The notes under the pieces are model-generated. The model was given only the letters and a program-made list of their open reading frames with translations. It was not told the origin of the DNA and did no database searches. 58,943 bases of DNA from Opitutus sp. GAS368 (GTDB taxonomy: Bacteria > Verrucomicrobiota > Verrucomicrobiia > Opitutales > UBA953), in the NCBI GenBank assembly GCA_945866215.1, contig CAMBGQ010000006.1, forward strand, positions 1 to 58,943, written 5' to 3'. Positions 45,824 to 55,111 of this stretch are shown here, one piece after another. Every line of letters begins with the position of its first letter. The stretch's first letter is position 1. Made by a program: the position numbers and the translations under genes.

Positions 45824-46405
45824 GTGGATGTGCGCGCCGACAAGGAACGCCTACGGACGGCACTCAAGGCCCGCCGCCTGGCCCTGACGCCCCGCGAGCT
45901 GCAGGTCGCCGGCGACGCCGCCGCCCGCTTCGTCACGCAGCTGCCGGAATGGAAGCAGGCGAAGACGGTCTGCCTCTACGCTTCCTTCGGCGGTGAGCTG
46001 CCGACCGACGCCCTGATGATGCTCGCTCTGCTCGAGGGCAAGCGTCTCCTCCTGCCGCGGGTGACGAACAAGACCACGCTGACGCTACACGAGGTCACGG
46101 ACCTCGCCGCGCTCTGGCCGTCGCGCCTCGGCATCCGCGAGCCGAAGTCCGCCGCCCCGGCCGCCTCGCTGGCCGACGCCGGCTTGGTGCTCGTGCCCGG
46201 CCTCGGCTTCGACGGCGCCGGCCGCCGCCTCGGCTTCGGCGGCGGGTTCTATGACCGCCTCCTGGCCAAACCGCCCCGCAAGACTTTCCTGCTCGGCCAC
46301 GCCCACGCCTTCCAACTCGTCCCGCGCCTGCCGGAGGAACCCCACGACATCAAGGTCAAGGCGGTGGTCTCCCCGCAGGGCGTGATTCGCTGCCGAGTGC
46401 GTTAG
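45824..46405 (+). CDS. 5-formyltetrahydrofolate cyclo-ligase
   Basis: The product is 193 aa from a GTG at 45824, 4 nt after the ctaB stop; no ATG exists in frame at that position. It converts 5-formyl-THF to methenyl-THF with ATP. KERLRTALKARRLAL at the start, CLYASFGGELPTDAL, and the C-terminal LVPGLGFDGAGRRLGFGGGF-YDRLL signature are diagnostic. Confidence 0.94.
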   Translation: MDVRADKERLRTALKARRLALTPRELQVAGDAAARFVTQLPEWKQAKTVCLYASFGGELPTDALMMLALLEGKRLLLPRVTNKTTLTLHEVTDLAALWPSRLGIREPKSAAPAASLADAGLVLVPGLGFDGAGRRLGFGGGFYDRLLAKPPRKTFLLGHAHAFQLVPRLPEEPHDIKVKAVVSPQGVIRCRVR

Positions 46406-46448
46406 CAGGTTTGCCAAGCCGGGCGATTCGTGTCCGATGGAGGGTCCG

Positions 46449-48557
46449 ATGTCCGCTCCCCGACCAGACGCCATCCGCCTCCGCGGCGTCCGCCAGAACA
46501 ACCTGAAGGGCTTCGATGTCGATATCCCCGTAGGGAAGCTGGTCGTGGTGACGGGACTCAGCGGCGCCGGTAAATCCTCACTGGTCTTCGATACCTTACA
46601 CGCCGAAGGCCAACGCCGCTACGTCGAGACGTTCAGCCCCTACGTCCGCCAGTTCCTCGAGCTGCTGCCCTCGCCAGCCCTCGACTCCGCGGAAAATGTC
46701 CGCCCTTCCGTCGCCATTAAGCAAGGCAACGCCGTCCGCACGTCGCGCTCCACAGTCGGCACGATGACCGAACTCTGCGATTGGTTCAAAGTCTGGTTCG
46801 CCCATCGAGCAGACCTCATCGACCCAGCCAGCGGCCACATCATCGTCCCCCGAGGCCCCGACGCAGCCTGGCAGGATTCGCTCGCTCGCTTCCCGGGACA
46901 GGCGATTTCGCTGGTGTTCGCGGTCGCGAAACCCGCGACGCTCGCCTGGAAAACCATCGCGGAGGAATTTGCGAAGGCGGGCTTCAGCCGCGCTTTCGCC
47001 GGCGGTACGCGCCTCCAGCTGACGGAAGACGCGATCCCGGACAGCACGCCCGAACTCCTCATCATCCAGGACCGCGTGACGATTGCCGCCGACCAGGCCT
47101 CGCGGTTCCATGAGGCCGCCCTCGCGGCCTTCCGCCTCGGCGGCGCCCGCCTCCGCCTGCTCGACGACCAAGGCCGCGAGCTCTCCCGTTACAGCGAAGC
47201 ACTCGAATCACCGGTCGACGGACGGAAATTCCGCGCGGCTTCGCCGGCGCTCTTCTCCTTCAACTCGCCCGTCGGCGCCTGCCCGGACTGCCGCGGCTTC
47301 GGCCGCGTCATCGGCCTCGACTGGCACAAGATCATCCCGAACCCGGCGCTGACGCTCGCCGAAGGCGCGGTCGCACCCTTCCAGGGGGCGGTCTATGGCG
47401 AATCGCAGAAGGACCTCGTGCGCGCCTGCCGCAAGGCGGGCATCCCGCTCGACGTGCCGTGGAAGAAACTCTCGGCGGCGCATCGTAAATTCCTTGAACA
47501 CGGCGAGCCCGGCTACGTGCCCGGCGAATACGACTCGATGTGGTATGGCATCCGCGGCTTTTTCCGTTGGCTCGAAGGGACGACCTATAAGATGCACGTG
47601 CGTGTCTTCCTCTCGCGCTGGCGCGCTTACGAGCCCTGTCCGCAATGCCACGGTCGGCGCTTCCGCGAGGAGTCGCTCTTCTGGCGCTGGCGGGGCAAAT
47701 CCCTCCCCGAGCTCTACGCCTCGCCGGTCACGGAACTCCGCGCGCTGCTCGCGCCGCTGGCGCCCAAGGACTCGCGCCACCCGGCCGACCACGCGCTTGA
47801 AGCCATCCTCGCGCGCCTCGGCTATCTCGAGGCGGTTGGGCTCGGCTACCTCGCCCTCGACCGGCTGTCCCGTACGCTCTCGGGCGGCGAGGTGCAGCGC
47901 GTCAACCTGACCTCATGCCTCGGCGCCTGCCTGGCGGACACGGTCTTCGTCCTCGACGAACCGAGCGTGGGTATGCACGCCCGTGATCTTTCGCGCATGG
48001 TGGGCATCCTGCGCGGCCTCGTCGACCAAGGTAACACGGTGGTGGTGGTCGAACACGACGAGTCCGTGATGCGTGCCGCCGACTGGCTCATCGAGATTGG
48101 CCCGCGCCCCGGCGCCGAGGGCGGACACCTCCTCTACCAAGGCGCCCCGAAGGGCATCCTCAAGATCAAGGATTCTGCGACGGGGAACTGGCTCTCCGGT
48201 CGCCGCGTCTCTGAACCCCGCTCCCCGCGGCCGATCGGCGATACGACGCCGCGCCTCCGTGTCAGCGGCGCAACGGTGAACAATCTACGCGATTTCTCCT
48301 GCTCGATCCCACTCGGCCGCCTGGTCGGCCTCTGCGGCGTCTCGGGCTCGGGCAAATCAACGCTGCTCCATCAAGTGATCGGCCGCCGCGATCCGGAATC
48401 AGGCGATGAAGCCAAGGAGTTGAAATGGGTGAAGTTCGATAAGGAGCCGGCCGAGGTCGCGCTTGTCGACCAGTCGCCCGCCACGCGCACGCCGCGCTCC
48501 AACCCCGCCCTCTATGTCGGCGCCTGGGACGCGATTCGCACGTTGCTCGGCAACTAA
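46449..48557 (+). CDS. uvrA: Tandem UvrA-like excinuclease ATPase, N-terminal piece (cut by TAA)
   Basis: The product is 702 aa from the ATG at 46449, preceded by GGAGG at 5-nt spacing (an ATG at 46437 lacks one). UvrA is the damage sensor of nucleotide excision repair. Present are Walker A GLSGAGKSSLVF (36-47), the zinc pairs ACPDCRGFG and PCPQCHGRRF, signature RTLSGGEVQRV (about 477), Walker B VFVLDEPSVGMH and a second Walker A GVSGSGKSTLLH (about 630). The frame ends ATRTPRSNPALYVGAWDAI..LLGN-TAA. Codons after the stop continue the protein exactly in frame (AEAKAAGLTPSHFSFN), so this is a broken, not a natural, end. Confidence 0.9.
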   Translation: MSAPRPDAIRLRGVRQNNLKGFDVDIPVGKLVVVTGLSGAGKSSLVFDTLHAEGQRRYVETFSPYVRQFLELLPSPALDSAENVRPSVAIKQGNAVRTSRSTVGTMTELCDWFKVWFAHRADLIDPASGHIIVPRGPDAAWQDSLARFPGQAISLVFAVAKPATLAWKTIAEEFAKAGFSRAFAGGTRLQLTEDAIPDSTPELLIIQDRVTIAADQASRFHEAALAAFRLGGARLRLLDDQGRELSRYSEALESPVDGRKFRAASPALFSFNSPVGACPDCRGFGRVIGLDWHKIIPNPALTLAEGAVAPFQGAVYGESQKDLVRACRKAGIPLDVPWKKLSAAHRKFLEHGEPGYVPGEYDSMWYGIRGFFRWLEGTTYKMHVRVFLSRWRAYEPCPQCHGRRFREESLFWRWRGKSLPELYASPVTELRALLAPLAPKDSRHPADHALEAILARLGYLEAVGLGYLALDRLSRTLSGGEVQRVNLTSCLGACLADTVFVLDEPSVGMHARDLSRMVGILRGLVDQGNTVVVVEHDESVMRAADWLIEIGPRPGAEGGHLLYQGAPKGILKIKDSATGNWLSGRRVSEPRSPRPIGDTTPRLRVSGATVNNLRDFSCSIPLGRLVGLCGVSGSGKSTLLHQVIGRRDPESGDEAKELKWVKFDKEPAEVALVDQSPATRTPRSNPALYVGAWDAIRTLLGN
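48555..48557 (+). other. Premature in-frame TAA inside tandem uvrA
   Basis: Codon 703. E. coli UvrA reads LFAGVPESRARG at this point; here LLGN-stop-AEAKAAG. One base change (for example CAA to TAA) explains it. There is no in-frame ATG, GTG or TTG between the stop and 48660, and the intervening codons include the first zinc cysteine pair of this unit (RCERCGGAG). Confidence 0.9.
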
Positions 48558-48659
48558 GCCGAAGCGAAGGCGGCGGGCCTCACGCCCTCGCACTTCTCCT
48601 TTAACGCCGGCGAAGGCCGCTGTGAACGCTGCGGCGGCGCCGGCTGGGAGACCGTCGAA

Positions 48660-51600
48660 ATGCAGTTCGTCTCCGACGTCGCCCTTCCCTGCCCGTCCTG
48701 TAACGGTAAGCGCTTCCGCGACGAGGTGCTGAGCTTTCACTACGACGGCAAGTCCGTCGGCGATCTGCTGGCAATGTCGGTCACCGAGGCGCGTAAGTTC
48801 CTCGGCGAACGCACGCCGGCCTCCGCCCAGCTCGCCTGCCTCGAAGAAGTCGGCCTCGGCTACCTCTCGATGGGTCAGCCGCTCACCACTCTTTCTGGCG
48901 GCGAAGCCCAACGCCTCAAGCTGGTCCGCTACCTTTCCAAGATTGATACGCGCAAACCTGGCGCCCTCCTGCTCCTCGACGAACCGACGACCGGCCTGCA
49001 TCGCGAAGACGTCGCGCGCCTGATCGGATTGCTCCACCGCCTCACGGAAGCCGGCCACTCGCTCATCGTCGTGGAACACCACCTCGACGTGCTGAAGTCC
49101 TGCGACTGGATTCTGGAAATGGGCCCCGAAGCCGGCCCCGCTGGCGGCCACCTCGTCGCCGAAGGCACGCCCGCCGAAGTCGCCCAAGCCGGCACGGTCA
49201 CGGGTCGCTTCCTCGCTCAAGGTGACGATGCCTTCGCCTCTGCGTCGACCACGGCGAGCAAACCACGTCCGACCTCCATCTCACTGCGTGGCGCCCGCGA
49301 ACACAATCTCAAGGACGTCTCGCTGGAAATTCCACACGGCTCGCTCACGGTGATGACCGGCGTCTCGGGCTCGGGTAAATCTTCCTTGGCGTTCGATATT
49401 CTTTTCGCTGAAGGCCAGCGCCGCTTCCTCGAATGCGTCTCGGCCTATGCCCGCCAGTTCGTCGAACAGCTGCCGAAGCCTGACATCGATTCGCTGACAG
49501 GCCTCCCGCCCACTGTCGCCATCGAACAACGCGTGACCCGCGGTTCCGCGAAGTCGACCGTCGCGACGGTCACCGAAGTCGCCCAGTACCTCCGCGTGCT
49601 CTTCGCCCGGGCCGGCGTGCTCCATAGCCCGACGACTGGCGAACCGCTTGAGGAGATGACCGAAGATGCGGTCGTCCGACTCGTCGCCAAGAAGGCGAAG
49701 TCACTGAAGAAGGGCTCGCTCCTCATTGCGGCCCCGCTCGTCCGCTCCCGCAAGGGCCATCATCGCCCGCTGGCCGAATGGGCCGAGACGAAGGGCCTGC
49801 GCCTCCTGCGTTGCGACGGCGCGATGCTCAAGGTCGAGGGCTTCGAAGGTCTCGACCGCTACTCCGAACACGACGTCGACGCGGTCTTCGGCGAGATCCG
49901 GGCCGACGGCTTGATTAGCCTACCCGATGAGACCGAAGAATCCGGCGAGAAAGCCCTTCGCACCCTCGTCCGCCAAGTGCTAGCAGCGGGCAAGAACGCT
50001 TGCGTCCTCCTCGCCCCCGACGGCCATCAGGTCGCCTACCTCTCGACGGCGCGGAGCGATCCCGCCACGGGTGAGTCATTCCCCGAGGTCGATCCGAAGC
50101 ATCTTTCCTGGAACTCCCCCCGCGGCTGGTGCCCGGACTGCCGCGGCCACGGCCTCGAAGTCACAACCTTCTCCTCCGACGAAGAGGAATCCATCAACGA
50201 GAACGCGATTGCAGATCGCGTCGGTGAAGCCGCCTGCCCGACCTGCCACGGCGAACGCCTCGGCCCTATCGGCCGCTCGGTGAAGCTCGCTGGCCCGAAG
50301 GGTCGTTCGTTGTCGCTACCCGGATTGCTCCGCCTACAACCCGACGAGTCCCTCGCCTTCCTTTCCGGCCTCAAGCTCGAGGCCCGCGAGAAAGCCATCG
50401 TCGGCGCCCTGCTGCCCGAGATTGCCGCCCGCCTCCGCTTCTTAGATTCCGTCGGTCTCGGCTACCTCGCACTCGACCGCGGCGCTGACACGCTCTCGGG
50501 CGGCGAAGCGCAGCGCATCCGCCTCGCGGCTCAGCTGGGCTCGACGCTTTCTGGCGCGCTGTACGTACTCGACGAACCGAGCATCGGCCTCCACCCGCGA
50601 GACAATGATCGCCTCATCGGCTCGCTCAAAGATCTCCGCAACCGCGGCAACACGGTCTTGGTCGTCGAACACGACGAAGACACCATGCGTGCCGCTGACC
50701 TGGTGATTGACATGGGCCCGGGCGCCGGCGTCCATGGCGGCACAATCGTCGCGCAAGGCACGGCGGCCGCACTCGAGAAACGGGCCGACTCCGTCACGGG
50801 GCGTTTCCTGAAGGAAGCCATCCCGCATCCGCTCCGCGGTAGCCGCCGGCCCATCGCCGGCAAGGGCGCGCCCGCCGAGTGGATTCGCCTGAAGAACGCT
50901 TCGCTCCGCAACCTCAAGGGCTTCGACGTCCAGATTCCCGTCGGTCGCCTCACCCTCGTCTGCGGCGTATCCGGCGCCGGCAAGTCGACGCTCGTCACCG
51001 ATCTCCTCGCGCCCGCAATCCGCGCGGCCCTCGCGAAAAAGAAGGACGGCCTGACGGGCAAGGAAGCGCTCGCCGCAGTCTCGCACCAAGGCAAGCCAGC
51101 CTTCGCCACGCTCTCAGGTCTTAAAGGGTTCCGCCAGCTGGTGGTCGTCGACCAAGAGCCGATCGGCAAGACGCCACGCTCGACGCCGGCGACCTATATT
51201 GGCGCCTGGGATCTCATCCGCGAGAGGCTCTCTTCGCTGCCCGAGGCGGCGATCCGCGGCCATGGCACGGGCTTCTTCTCCTTCAATACTTCCGGCGGTC
51301 GCTGCGAAGCCTGCTCCGGCGCCGGCCGCATCAAACTCGAAATGAGCTTCCTGCCCGACACCTATGTGCCGTGCGAGGAATGCGCGGGTACCCGTTACGG
51401 CGCCGCCGCCAAGGCCATCCGCTGGAACGGTAAGTCCGCCGCCGACTTGCTCGCGATGACGTTCGAGGAAGCCGCGACGTTCCTTTCCTTCGACGCCAAG
51501 CTGGGCGACCTCTGCGGGCTGATGGTGAAGACGGGCCTGGGCTACCTCACGCTCGGCCAGAGCAGCCCGACGCTCTCGGGCGGCGAAGCTCAGCGTCTCA

Positions 51601-52004
51601 AACTCGTCAGCGAGCTCGCCCAAGGGCTGCCGACTTTCCGCGAACGCTCGCGCGGCGAGATCCGCCCCAACCTCTACATCCTCGAAGAGCCGACCATCGG
51701 TCTGCACCAGTCAGATTGCCGACGCCTGATCGAACTGCTCCACGCGCTCGTCGACCAAGGCCACACAGTCGTCGTCATCGAACATCACCCTGACGTAATC
51801 GCTGAAGCCGACTGGGTCCTCGAAATCGGCCCCGAAGGCGGGAACGCGGGCGGAGAACTCGTCCACGCCGGCGACCCGGAATCCCTCGCCAAGCTCAAGA
51901 AATCACCCACCGCTCCCTCACTGCGCATGACGCTCGAGCGGGGACTGGCCAAGAAGGGTCCGGGGGACAAAGACGCACGGCGGTTCCCTTTGACCCCGGC
52001 CTGA
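48660..52004 (+). CDS. uvrA: Tandem UvrA-like excinuclease ATPase, C-terminal piece
   Basis: The product is 1114 aa if translation restarts at the ATG at 48660; sequence homologous to UvrA begins in frame at 48558. It holds the end of UvrA unit 1 (PCPSCNGKRF, signature TTLSGGEAQRL at about 77, LDEPTTGLH) and a complete second UvrA: Walker A GVSGSGKSSLAFD (about 234), PDCRGHG and CPTCHGERLG, signature DTLSGGEAQRI (about 611), Walker A GVSGAGKSTLVTD (about 769), zinc module RCEACSGAG..PCEECAGTRY, and signature PTLSGGEAQRL (about 971). With the first piece this makes four ABC domains, about 1850 aa, a tandem double UvrA. The second half could still be a functional UvrA if made. Confidence 0.88.
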   Translation: MQFVSDVALPCPSCNGKRFRDEVLSFHYDGKSVGDLLAMSVTEARKFLGERTPASAQLACLEEVGLGYLSMGQPLTTLSGGEAQRLKLVRYLSKIDTRKPGALLLLDEPTTGLHREDVARLIGLLHRLTEAGHSLIVVEHHLDVLKSCDWILEMGPEAGPAGGHLVAEGTPAEVAQAGTVTGRFLAQGDDAFASASTTASKPRPTSISLRGAREHNLKDVSLEIPHGSLTVMTGVSGSGKSSLAFDILFAEGQRRFLECVSAYARQFVEQLPKPDIDSLTGLPPTVAIEQRVTRGSAKSTVATVTEVAQYLRVLFARAGVLHSPTTGEPLEEMTEDAVVRLVAKKAKSLKKGSLLIAAPLVRSRKGHHRPLAEWAETKGLRLLRCDGAMLKVEGFEGLDRYSEHDVDAVFGEIRADGLISLPDETEESGEKALRTLVRQVLAAGKNACVLLAPDGHQVAYLSTARSDPATGESFPEVDPKHLSWNSPRGWCPDCRGHGLEVTTFSSDEEESINENAIADRVGEAACPTCHGERLGPIGRSVKLAGPKGRSLSLPGLLRLQPDESLAFLSGLKLEAREKAIVGALLPEIAARLRFLDSVGLGYLALDRGADTLSGGEAQRIRLAAQLGSTLSGALYVLDEPSIGLHPRDNDRLIGSLKDLRNRGNTVLVVEHDEDTMRAADLVIDMGPGAGVHGGTIVAQGTAAALEKRADSVTGRFLKEAIPHPLRGSRRPIAGKGAPAEWIRLKNASLRNLKGFDVQIPVGRLTLVCGVSGAGKSTLVTDLLAPAIRAALAKKKDGLTGKEALAAVSHQGKPAFATLSGLKGFRQLVVVDQEPIGKTPRSTPATYIGAWDLIRERLSSLPEAAIRGHGTGFFSFNTSGGRCEACSGAGRIKLEMSFLPDTYVPCEECAGTRYGAAAKAIRWNGKSAADLLAMTFEEAATFLSFDAKLGDLCGLMVKTGLGYLTLGQSSPTLSGGEAQRLKLVSELAQGLPTFRERSRGEIRPNLYILEEPTIGLHQSDCRRLIELLHALVDQGHTVVVIEHHPDVIAEADWVLEIGPEGGNAGGELVHAGDPESLAKLKKSPTAPSLRMTLERGLAKKGPGDKDARRFPLTPA

Positions 52005-52031
52005 CCGACGTTATGCCATAAGCCCCGCCCG

Positions 52032-52787
52032 ATGTCCCCTCGTCCCATCCTCCTCGGCGTTAACATCGACCACTCCGCGACATTGCGCCAAGCCCGCTAC
52101 CGCAGCGCGCACTTGTCGCCGCATGCGGAACCCGATGTCGTAGCCTTCACGCGTGAAGCCCTCGCTGGCGGTGCCGATGGCATCACGCTCCACCTGCGCG
52201 AAGATCGCCGCCACATCCAGGACGCCGACGTCCATTCCATCGCGGCGATTTCCGGCATTCGCCTCAACCTTGAGATGGCCTGCACCTCCGCGATGACGGC
52301 CTTTGCGCTGCAGCTGAAGCCAGCCGCGGTCTGCCTCGTGCCTGAATCCCGCGAAGAGGTCACCACCGAAGGCGGGCTCGACGTCACCGGCCAACTCGCC
52401 CGCGTCCGCGAGACCACCCAAGCGCTTAAGGCCGCTGGGATTGAGGTCTCGCTCTTCATCGGACCCGACGTCCCGCAGATCGAAGCTGCGGTCGCCGTCG
52501 GCGCTCCCGTCATCGAACTCCACACGGGCGCCTTCGCCAACGCGTGGAAATCGCTGCCTGCCGATTCCGAGTTAGAACGTCTCCGCGTCGCCTGTGAGCA
52601 GGCCCACCGTCTCGGGCTCATCGTCAACGCCGGCCACGGTATCAACTACGACAACATCCGCGCGATCCTGACGCTGCCGCACCTTAACGAGCTGAACATC
52701 GGCCACTCGATCGTCGCCCGCGCGCTCTTCACGGGAATCCGTAGCGCCGTCGCGGAGATGAAGGCGCACCTGACTAAAAAAGCATGA
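52032..52787 (+). CDS. pdxJ: Pyridoxine 5'-phosphate synthase
   Basis: The product is 251 aa. It condenses 1-deoxyxylulose 5-phosphate with 3-amino-2-oxopropyl phosphate in vitamin B6 synthesis. LLGVNIDHSATLRQARY, GGADGITLHLREDRRHIQD, NLEMACTSAM, LVPESREEVTTEGGLDV and GHGINYDNI are hallmark motifs. acpS overlaps its stop by 4 bp (ATGA), the common pdxJ-acpS pair. Confidence 0.97.
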   Translation: MSPRPILLGVNIDHSATLRQARYRSAHLSPHAEPDVVAFTREALAGGADGITLHLREDRRHIQDADVHSIAAISGIRLNLEMACTSAMTAFALQLKPAAVCLVPESREEVTTEGGLDVTGQLARVRETTQALKAAGIEVSLFIGPDVPQIEAAVAVGAPVIELHTGAFANAWKSLPADSELERLRVACEQAHRLGLIVNAGHGINYDNIRAILTLPHLNELNIGHSIVARALFTGIRSAVAEMKAHLTKKA

Positions 52788-53179
52788 ACCTCGAAGGCGG
52801 CAACGTACTCGGCGTCGGCGTGGACCTCACGGAGGTCGATCGCATCCGCTCCGCGCACCTGAAGCATGGCGCCGCTTTCCTCGACAAGGTCTTCACGCCG
52901 GCGGAGCAGCGGCTCTGCCTCGCGAAGCCCGACCCGTATCCTTCGCTCGCCGCCCGCTTCGCCGCCAAGGAAGCCGCCAGCAAGGCCTTCGGCACCGGTC
53001 TCGGCGCGGAACTCCTGTTGACGAGCGTCGGCGTGCTCAACGGGCCGGAAGGCGAACCTGCCGTCGAACTCGACGATAAGGCCCGCGCACTGCTCGCCGC
53101 GCGCGGAGCTTCGCGCCTGCTGATCTCGCTCACGCACACCGACAAGATGGCGCAGGCCTTCGCGGTGCTGGTCCGCTGA
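52784..53179 (+). CDS. acpS: Holo-[acyl-carrier-protein] synthase
   Basis: The product is 131 aa. It transfers 4'-phosphopantetheine from CoA to ACP. GVGVDLTEVDRIRS holds the Mg-binding Asp and SLAARFAAKEAASKAFGTG the conserved Glu and Lys; LISLTHTDKMAQAFAVL is the SxSH-like C-terminal strand. Overlaps pdxJ by 4 bp. Confidence 0.96.
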   Translation: MNLEGGNVLGVGVDLTEVDRIRSAHLKHGAAFLDKVFTPAEQRLCLAKPDPYPSLAARFAAKEAASKAFGTGLGAELLLTSVGVLNGPEGEPAVELDDKARALLAARGASRLLISLTHTDKMAQAFAVLVR

Positions 53180-53204
53180 CCAGCGGCGGAGGCAGGGAGA
53201 AACC

Positions 53205-53231
53205 CCGGGGCGCCCGCTGGGCGTTCCCCGG
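53205..53231 (+). terminator. Hairpin after acpS (weak terminator)
   Basis: CCGGGG-c-GCCC-gct-GGGC-gtt-CCCCGG forms a strong G+C-rich stem 26 bp after acpS. There is no T run, so termination is uncertain; it fills most of the 88-bp gap before dprA. Confidence 0.3.
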
Positions 53232-53267
53232 TGTTGCGGAGTCGAGCCGCCCACGCTGGCTGGCGGG

Positions 53268-54353
53268 ATGCTGCCGATCCCGACCGACCCGCTTGCGCAA
53301 CGCGTCCTGCTCAACGGCCTCAAAGGCGTCGGCCCGGTCACGGTGCGGCGGCTGCGTGAGGCCTTCGGCGGTGATCTCTCGGTCGCCCTCGGGGCGCCGG
53401 CCGACCAACTCGCGCAGGTGCCTGGCATCAGCCGGCCCGTCGCCGCAGCGATTGCCGCCCGCGCATTCGACTGGGCGGCCGAGATGGGGCGCGCCCGCGA
53501 CCTTGGCTTCCGGCTCCTGAGCGAAACCGATGAGAGCTGGCCGACCGCGCTGACTCGGCTCTGGGATCCGCCCTTGGTCCTCTATGCGGAAGGCGAGAAT
53601 GTGCCGGCGGAACGCGCGGTCGGCCTCATCGGCTCTCGCCATTGCACGACCTATGGCGCCTCGCTCGCCCGTAGCTTCGCCCGCGACCTGGCACAGGCAG
53701 GCTGGTGGATCGTCAGCGGCCTGGCGCGTGGCATTGACACCGCGGCACACGAGGGCGCGCTCGACGCCGCCGGTCGCACTGCCGCAGTCGTCGGTCATGG
53801 CCTCGACCTGACCTTCCCGCCGGAAGCCGTCCGCCTCCGCGCACGCATGAAGGCCGACGGCTGCGTGCTCTCCGAATTCCCCCTCGGCCGCCCCGCCGAC
53901 CGGCAAACCTTCCCGCAACGCAACCGCATCGTAGCCGGCCTGGTCCGCGTGCTGGTAGTCGTCGAGACCGATGTCGATGGCGGGAGCATGATCACCGCGC
54001 GCTTCGCGGGCGACCTCGGCAAGACGCTCTGCGCCGTGCCCGGCCGCGCCGACAGTCCCGCGAGCCGCGGGTGCCATGCGCTTATCCGCGACGGCGCGAC
54101 GCTGGTCGCCAGCGTGGACGACATCCTCACCGAGTTGGGCGAAAGCCGGGGCGCGCCCGCGCTGGCGCTGATCACGGATCCGCCCGAATTCGCGCGCTGG
54201 CTGCCGCACTTCGCCGGCGGCGCCGCGCAGGACGCCGAGAGCCTGTCCCTCTTGGCGGATTGCGGTGTGGCCGAAGCAGCGGTCAGCCTGACGATGATGG
54301 AAATCCGTGGCGTGCTGACGCGCCGACCCGATGGGCGCCACGAACGCGCGTGA
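53268..54353 (+). CDS. dprA: DNA processing protein DprA (Smf)
   Basis: The product is 361 aa. DprA loads RecA on incoming single-stranded DNA in natural transformation. A helix-hairpin-helix-like N-terminus (LLNGLKGVGPVTVRRLREAF) precedes the Rossmann domain: IGSRHCTTYGASLARSFARD, SGLARGIDTAAHEGAL, SEFPLG and FPQRNRIVAGL are the signatures. A short C-terminal winged-helix-like domain ends the protein (VAEAAVSLTMMEIRGVLTRR). Its stop is 1 nt from the stop of the convergent SanA-like gene. Confidence 0.96.
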   Translation: MLPIPTDPLAQRVLLNGLKGVGPVTVRRLREAFGGDLSVALGAPADQLAQVPGISRPVAAAIAARAFDWAAEMGRARDLGFRLLSETDESWPTALTRLWDPPLVLYAEGENVPAERAVGLIGSRHCTTYGASLARSFARDLAQAGWWIVSGLARGIDTAAHEGALDAAGRTAAVVGHGLDLTFPPEAVRLRARMKADGCVLSEFPLGRPADRQTFPQRNRIVAGLVRVLVVVETDVDGGSMITARFAGDLGKTLCAVPGRADSPASRGCHALIRDGATLVASVDDILTELGESRGAPALALITDPPEFARWLPHFAGGAAQDAESLSLLADCGVAEAAVSLTMMEIRGVLTRRPDGRHERA

Positions 54354-54354
54354 C

Positions 54355-54987
54355 TCAGCGGTGCGGTACGTTGCCTTCGTTCGCCGGCACCGGCGCGGTG
54401 AGCGGATTACCCCGGGCGAGATCGAGCACGGCCTTGGGCTTGGCGAAACAATCCCGGACCGAGCCCATGAAGGGTCGCCAGCCGTCGCCGAACGCCGCCG
54501 GGTAGGCCGAGGCGCGCAGGGACGCATGGTCGGCCAACCAAAGTGCACGCACGCAGTGCCAGCCTTGCGAGACGAAGACGACGTGGTCGTCCGGATAATA
54601 GGCCTTCGCGCGCCACACGGAATCGAGCGTCCGCCAGCCGTAAGGGTCCTCGACGATTGGGCAGGTCACGCCGGCCGCGCGGAGCTGCGCGGCCATCACG
54701 CGCGCATGGTCGGCGGTGCCGGAGGTCACGACGAGCTTTACCCGCCCCGAGCGCGCCAGCTCCGCGGCGGCGATGATCCGCGGAAGGTATGTGCCAGTGG
54801 GCTCCGTGGTGCCGGTGAAAAACTCATCTGTCCCCAAGACGACCATCACCGAGCCAGCGGGGATATCCGCCGGCAACTTAGCCAGACGACCCAAGCCCGC
54901 CGTCCAGACCCAGGCGTTGGAGCCGAGAAAGAAGAACGCCAGTAGGGCGAAAAACGCCCCCACCCCGCGCTTGAGCCATCGAGACAT
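54355..54987 (-). CDS. SanA/ElyC-type DUF218 membrane protein
   Basis: The product is 210 aa from the ATG at 54987 (MSRWLKRGVGAFFALLAFFF). Longer frames reach 55059 but cross the regulatory region of the next gene. One N-terminal transmembrane helix is followed by a DUF218 domain: VMVVLGTDEFFTGT, LPRIIAAAELARSGRVKLVV, SGTADHARVMAAQL, YGWRTLDSVWRAKAY and SQGWHCVRALWLADH. The last two match E. coli SanA (YAGFRTLDS, QRFHCERALFIA), which affects envelope barrier function. It diverges from the NtrC-type gene. Confidence 0.85.
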   Translation of the reverse strand: MSRWLKRGVGAFFALLAFFFLGSNAWVWTAGLGRLAKLPADIPAGSVMVVLGTDEFFTGTTEPTGTYLPRIIAAAELARSGRVKLVVTSGTADHARVMAAQLRAAGVTCPIVEDPYGWRTLDSVWRAKAYYPDDHVVFVSQGWHCVRALWLADHASLRASAYPAAFGDGWRPFMGSVRDCFAKPKAVLDLARGNPLTAPVPANEGNVPHR

Positions 54988-55042
54988 GAAAATGACAATC
55001 ACACCCAAAATCGTCATGGCAAGGGGCTCCGTGGGGCTTATT

Positions 55043-55058
55043 TGCTTAAAATTAGACA
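55043..55058 (+). promoter_or_regulatory. Candidate activator site A upstream of the NtrC-type gene
   Basis: TGCTTAAAATTAGACA differs at 3 of 16 positions from the site upstream of the GS-III gene (8961-8946) and stands 67 bp from the -12 G, against 66 bp there. The matching distance and sequence suggest the same protein binds both. Confidence 0.55.
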
Positions 55059-55074
55059 CTCTTTAATTGCCTAA

Positions 55075-55090
55075 AGCTTCTATTGAGGCA
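55075..55090 (+). promoter_or_regulatory. Candidate activator site B
   Basis: AGCTTCTATTGAGGCA keeps the two half-sites GCTT and AGGCA with the same 6-bp spacing. It starts exactly 32 bp (about three helical turns) after site A, so the two would lie on the same face of the helix. Confidence 0.4.
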
Positions 55091-55111
55091 TTTTAAGGGG
55101 GAGGCCACGGC

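Noticed and set aside
46449-52004. Possibility that TAA is recoded as a sense codon in this organism, given stops inside both uvrA and the DUF481 remnant.
   Set aside because: Many intact genes here (rpsU, hemY, ctaB) end with TAA at the family's normal length, and the DUF481 remnant also has a TGA and lost sequence.
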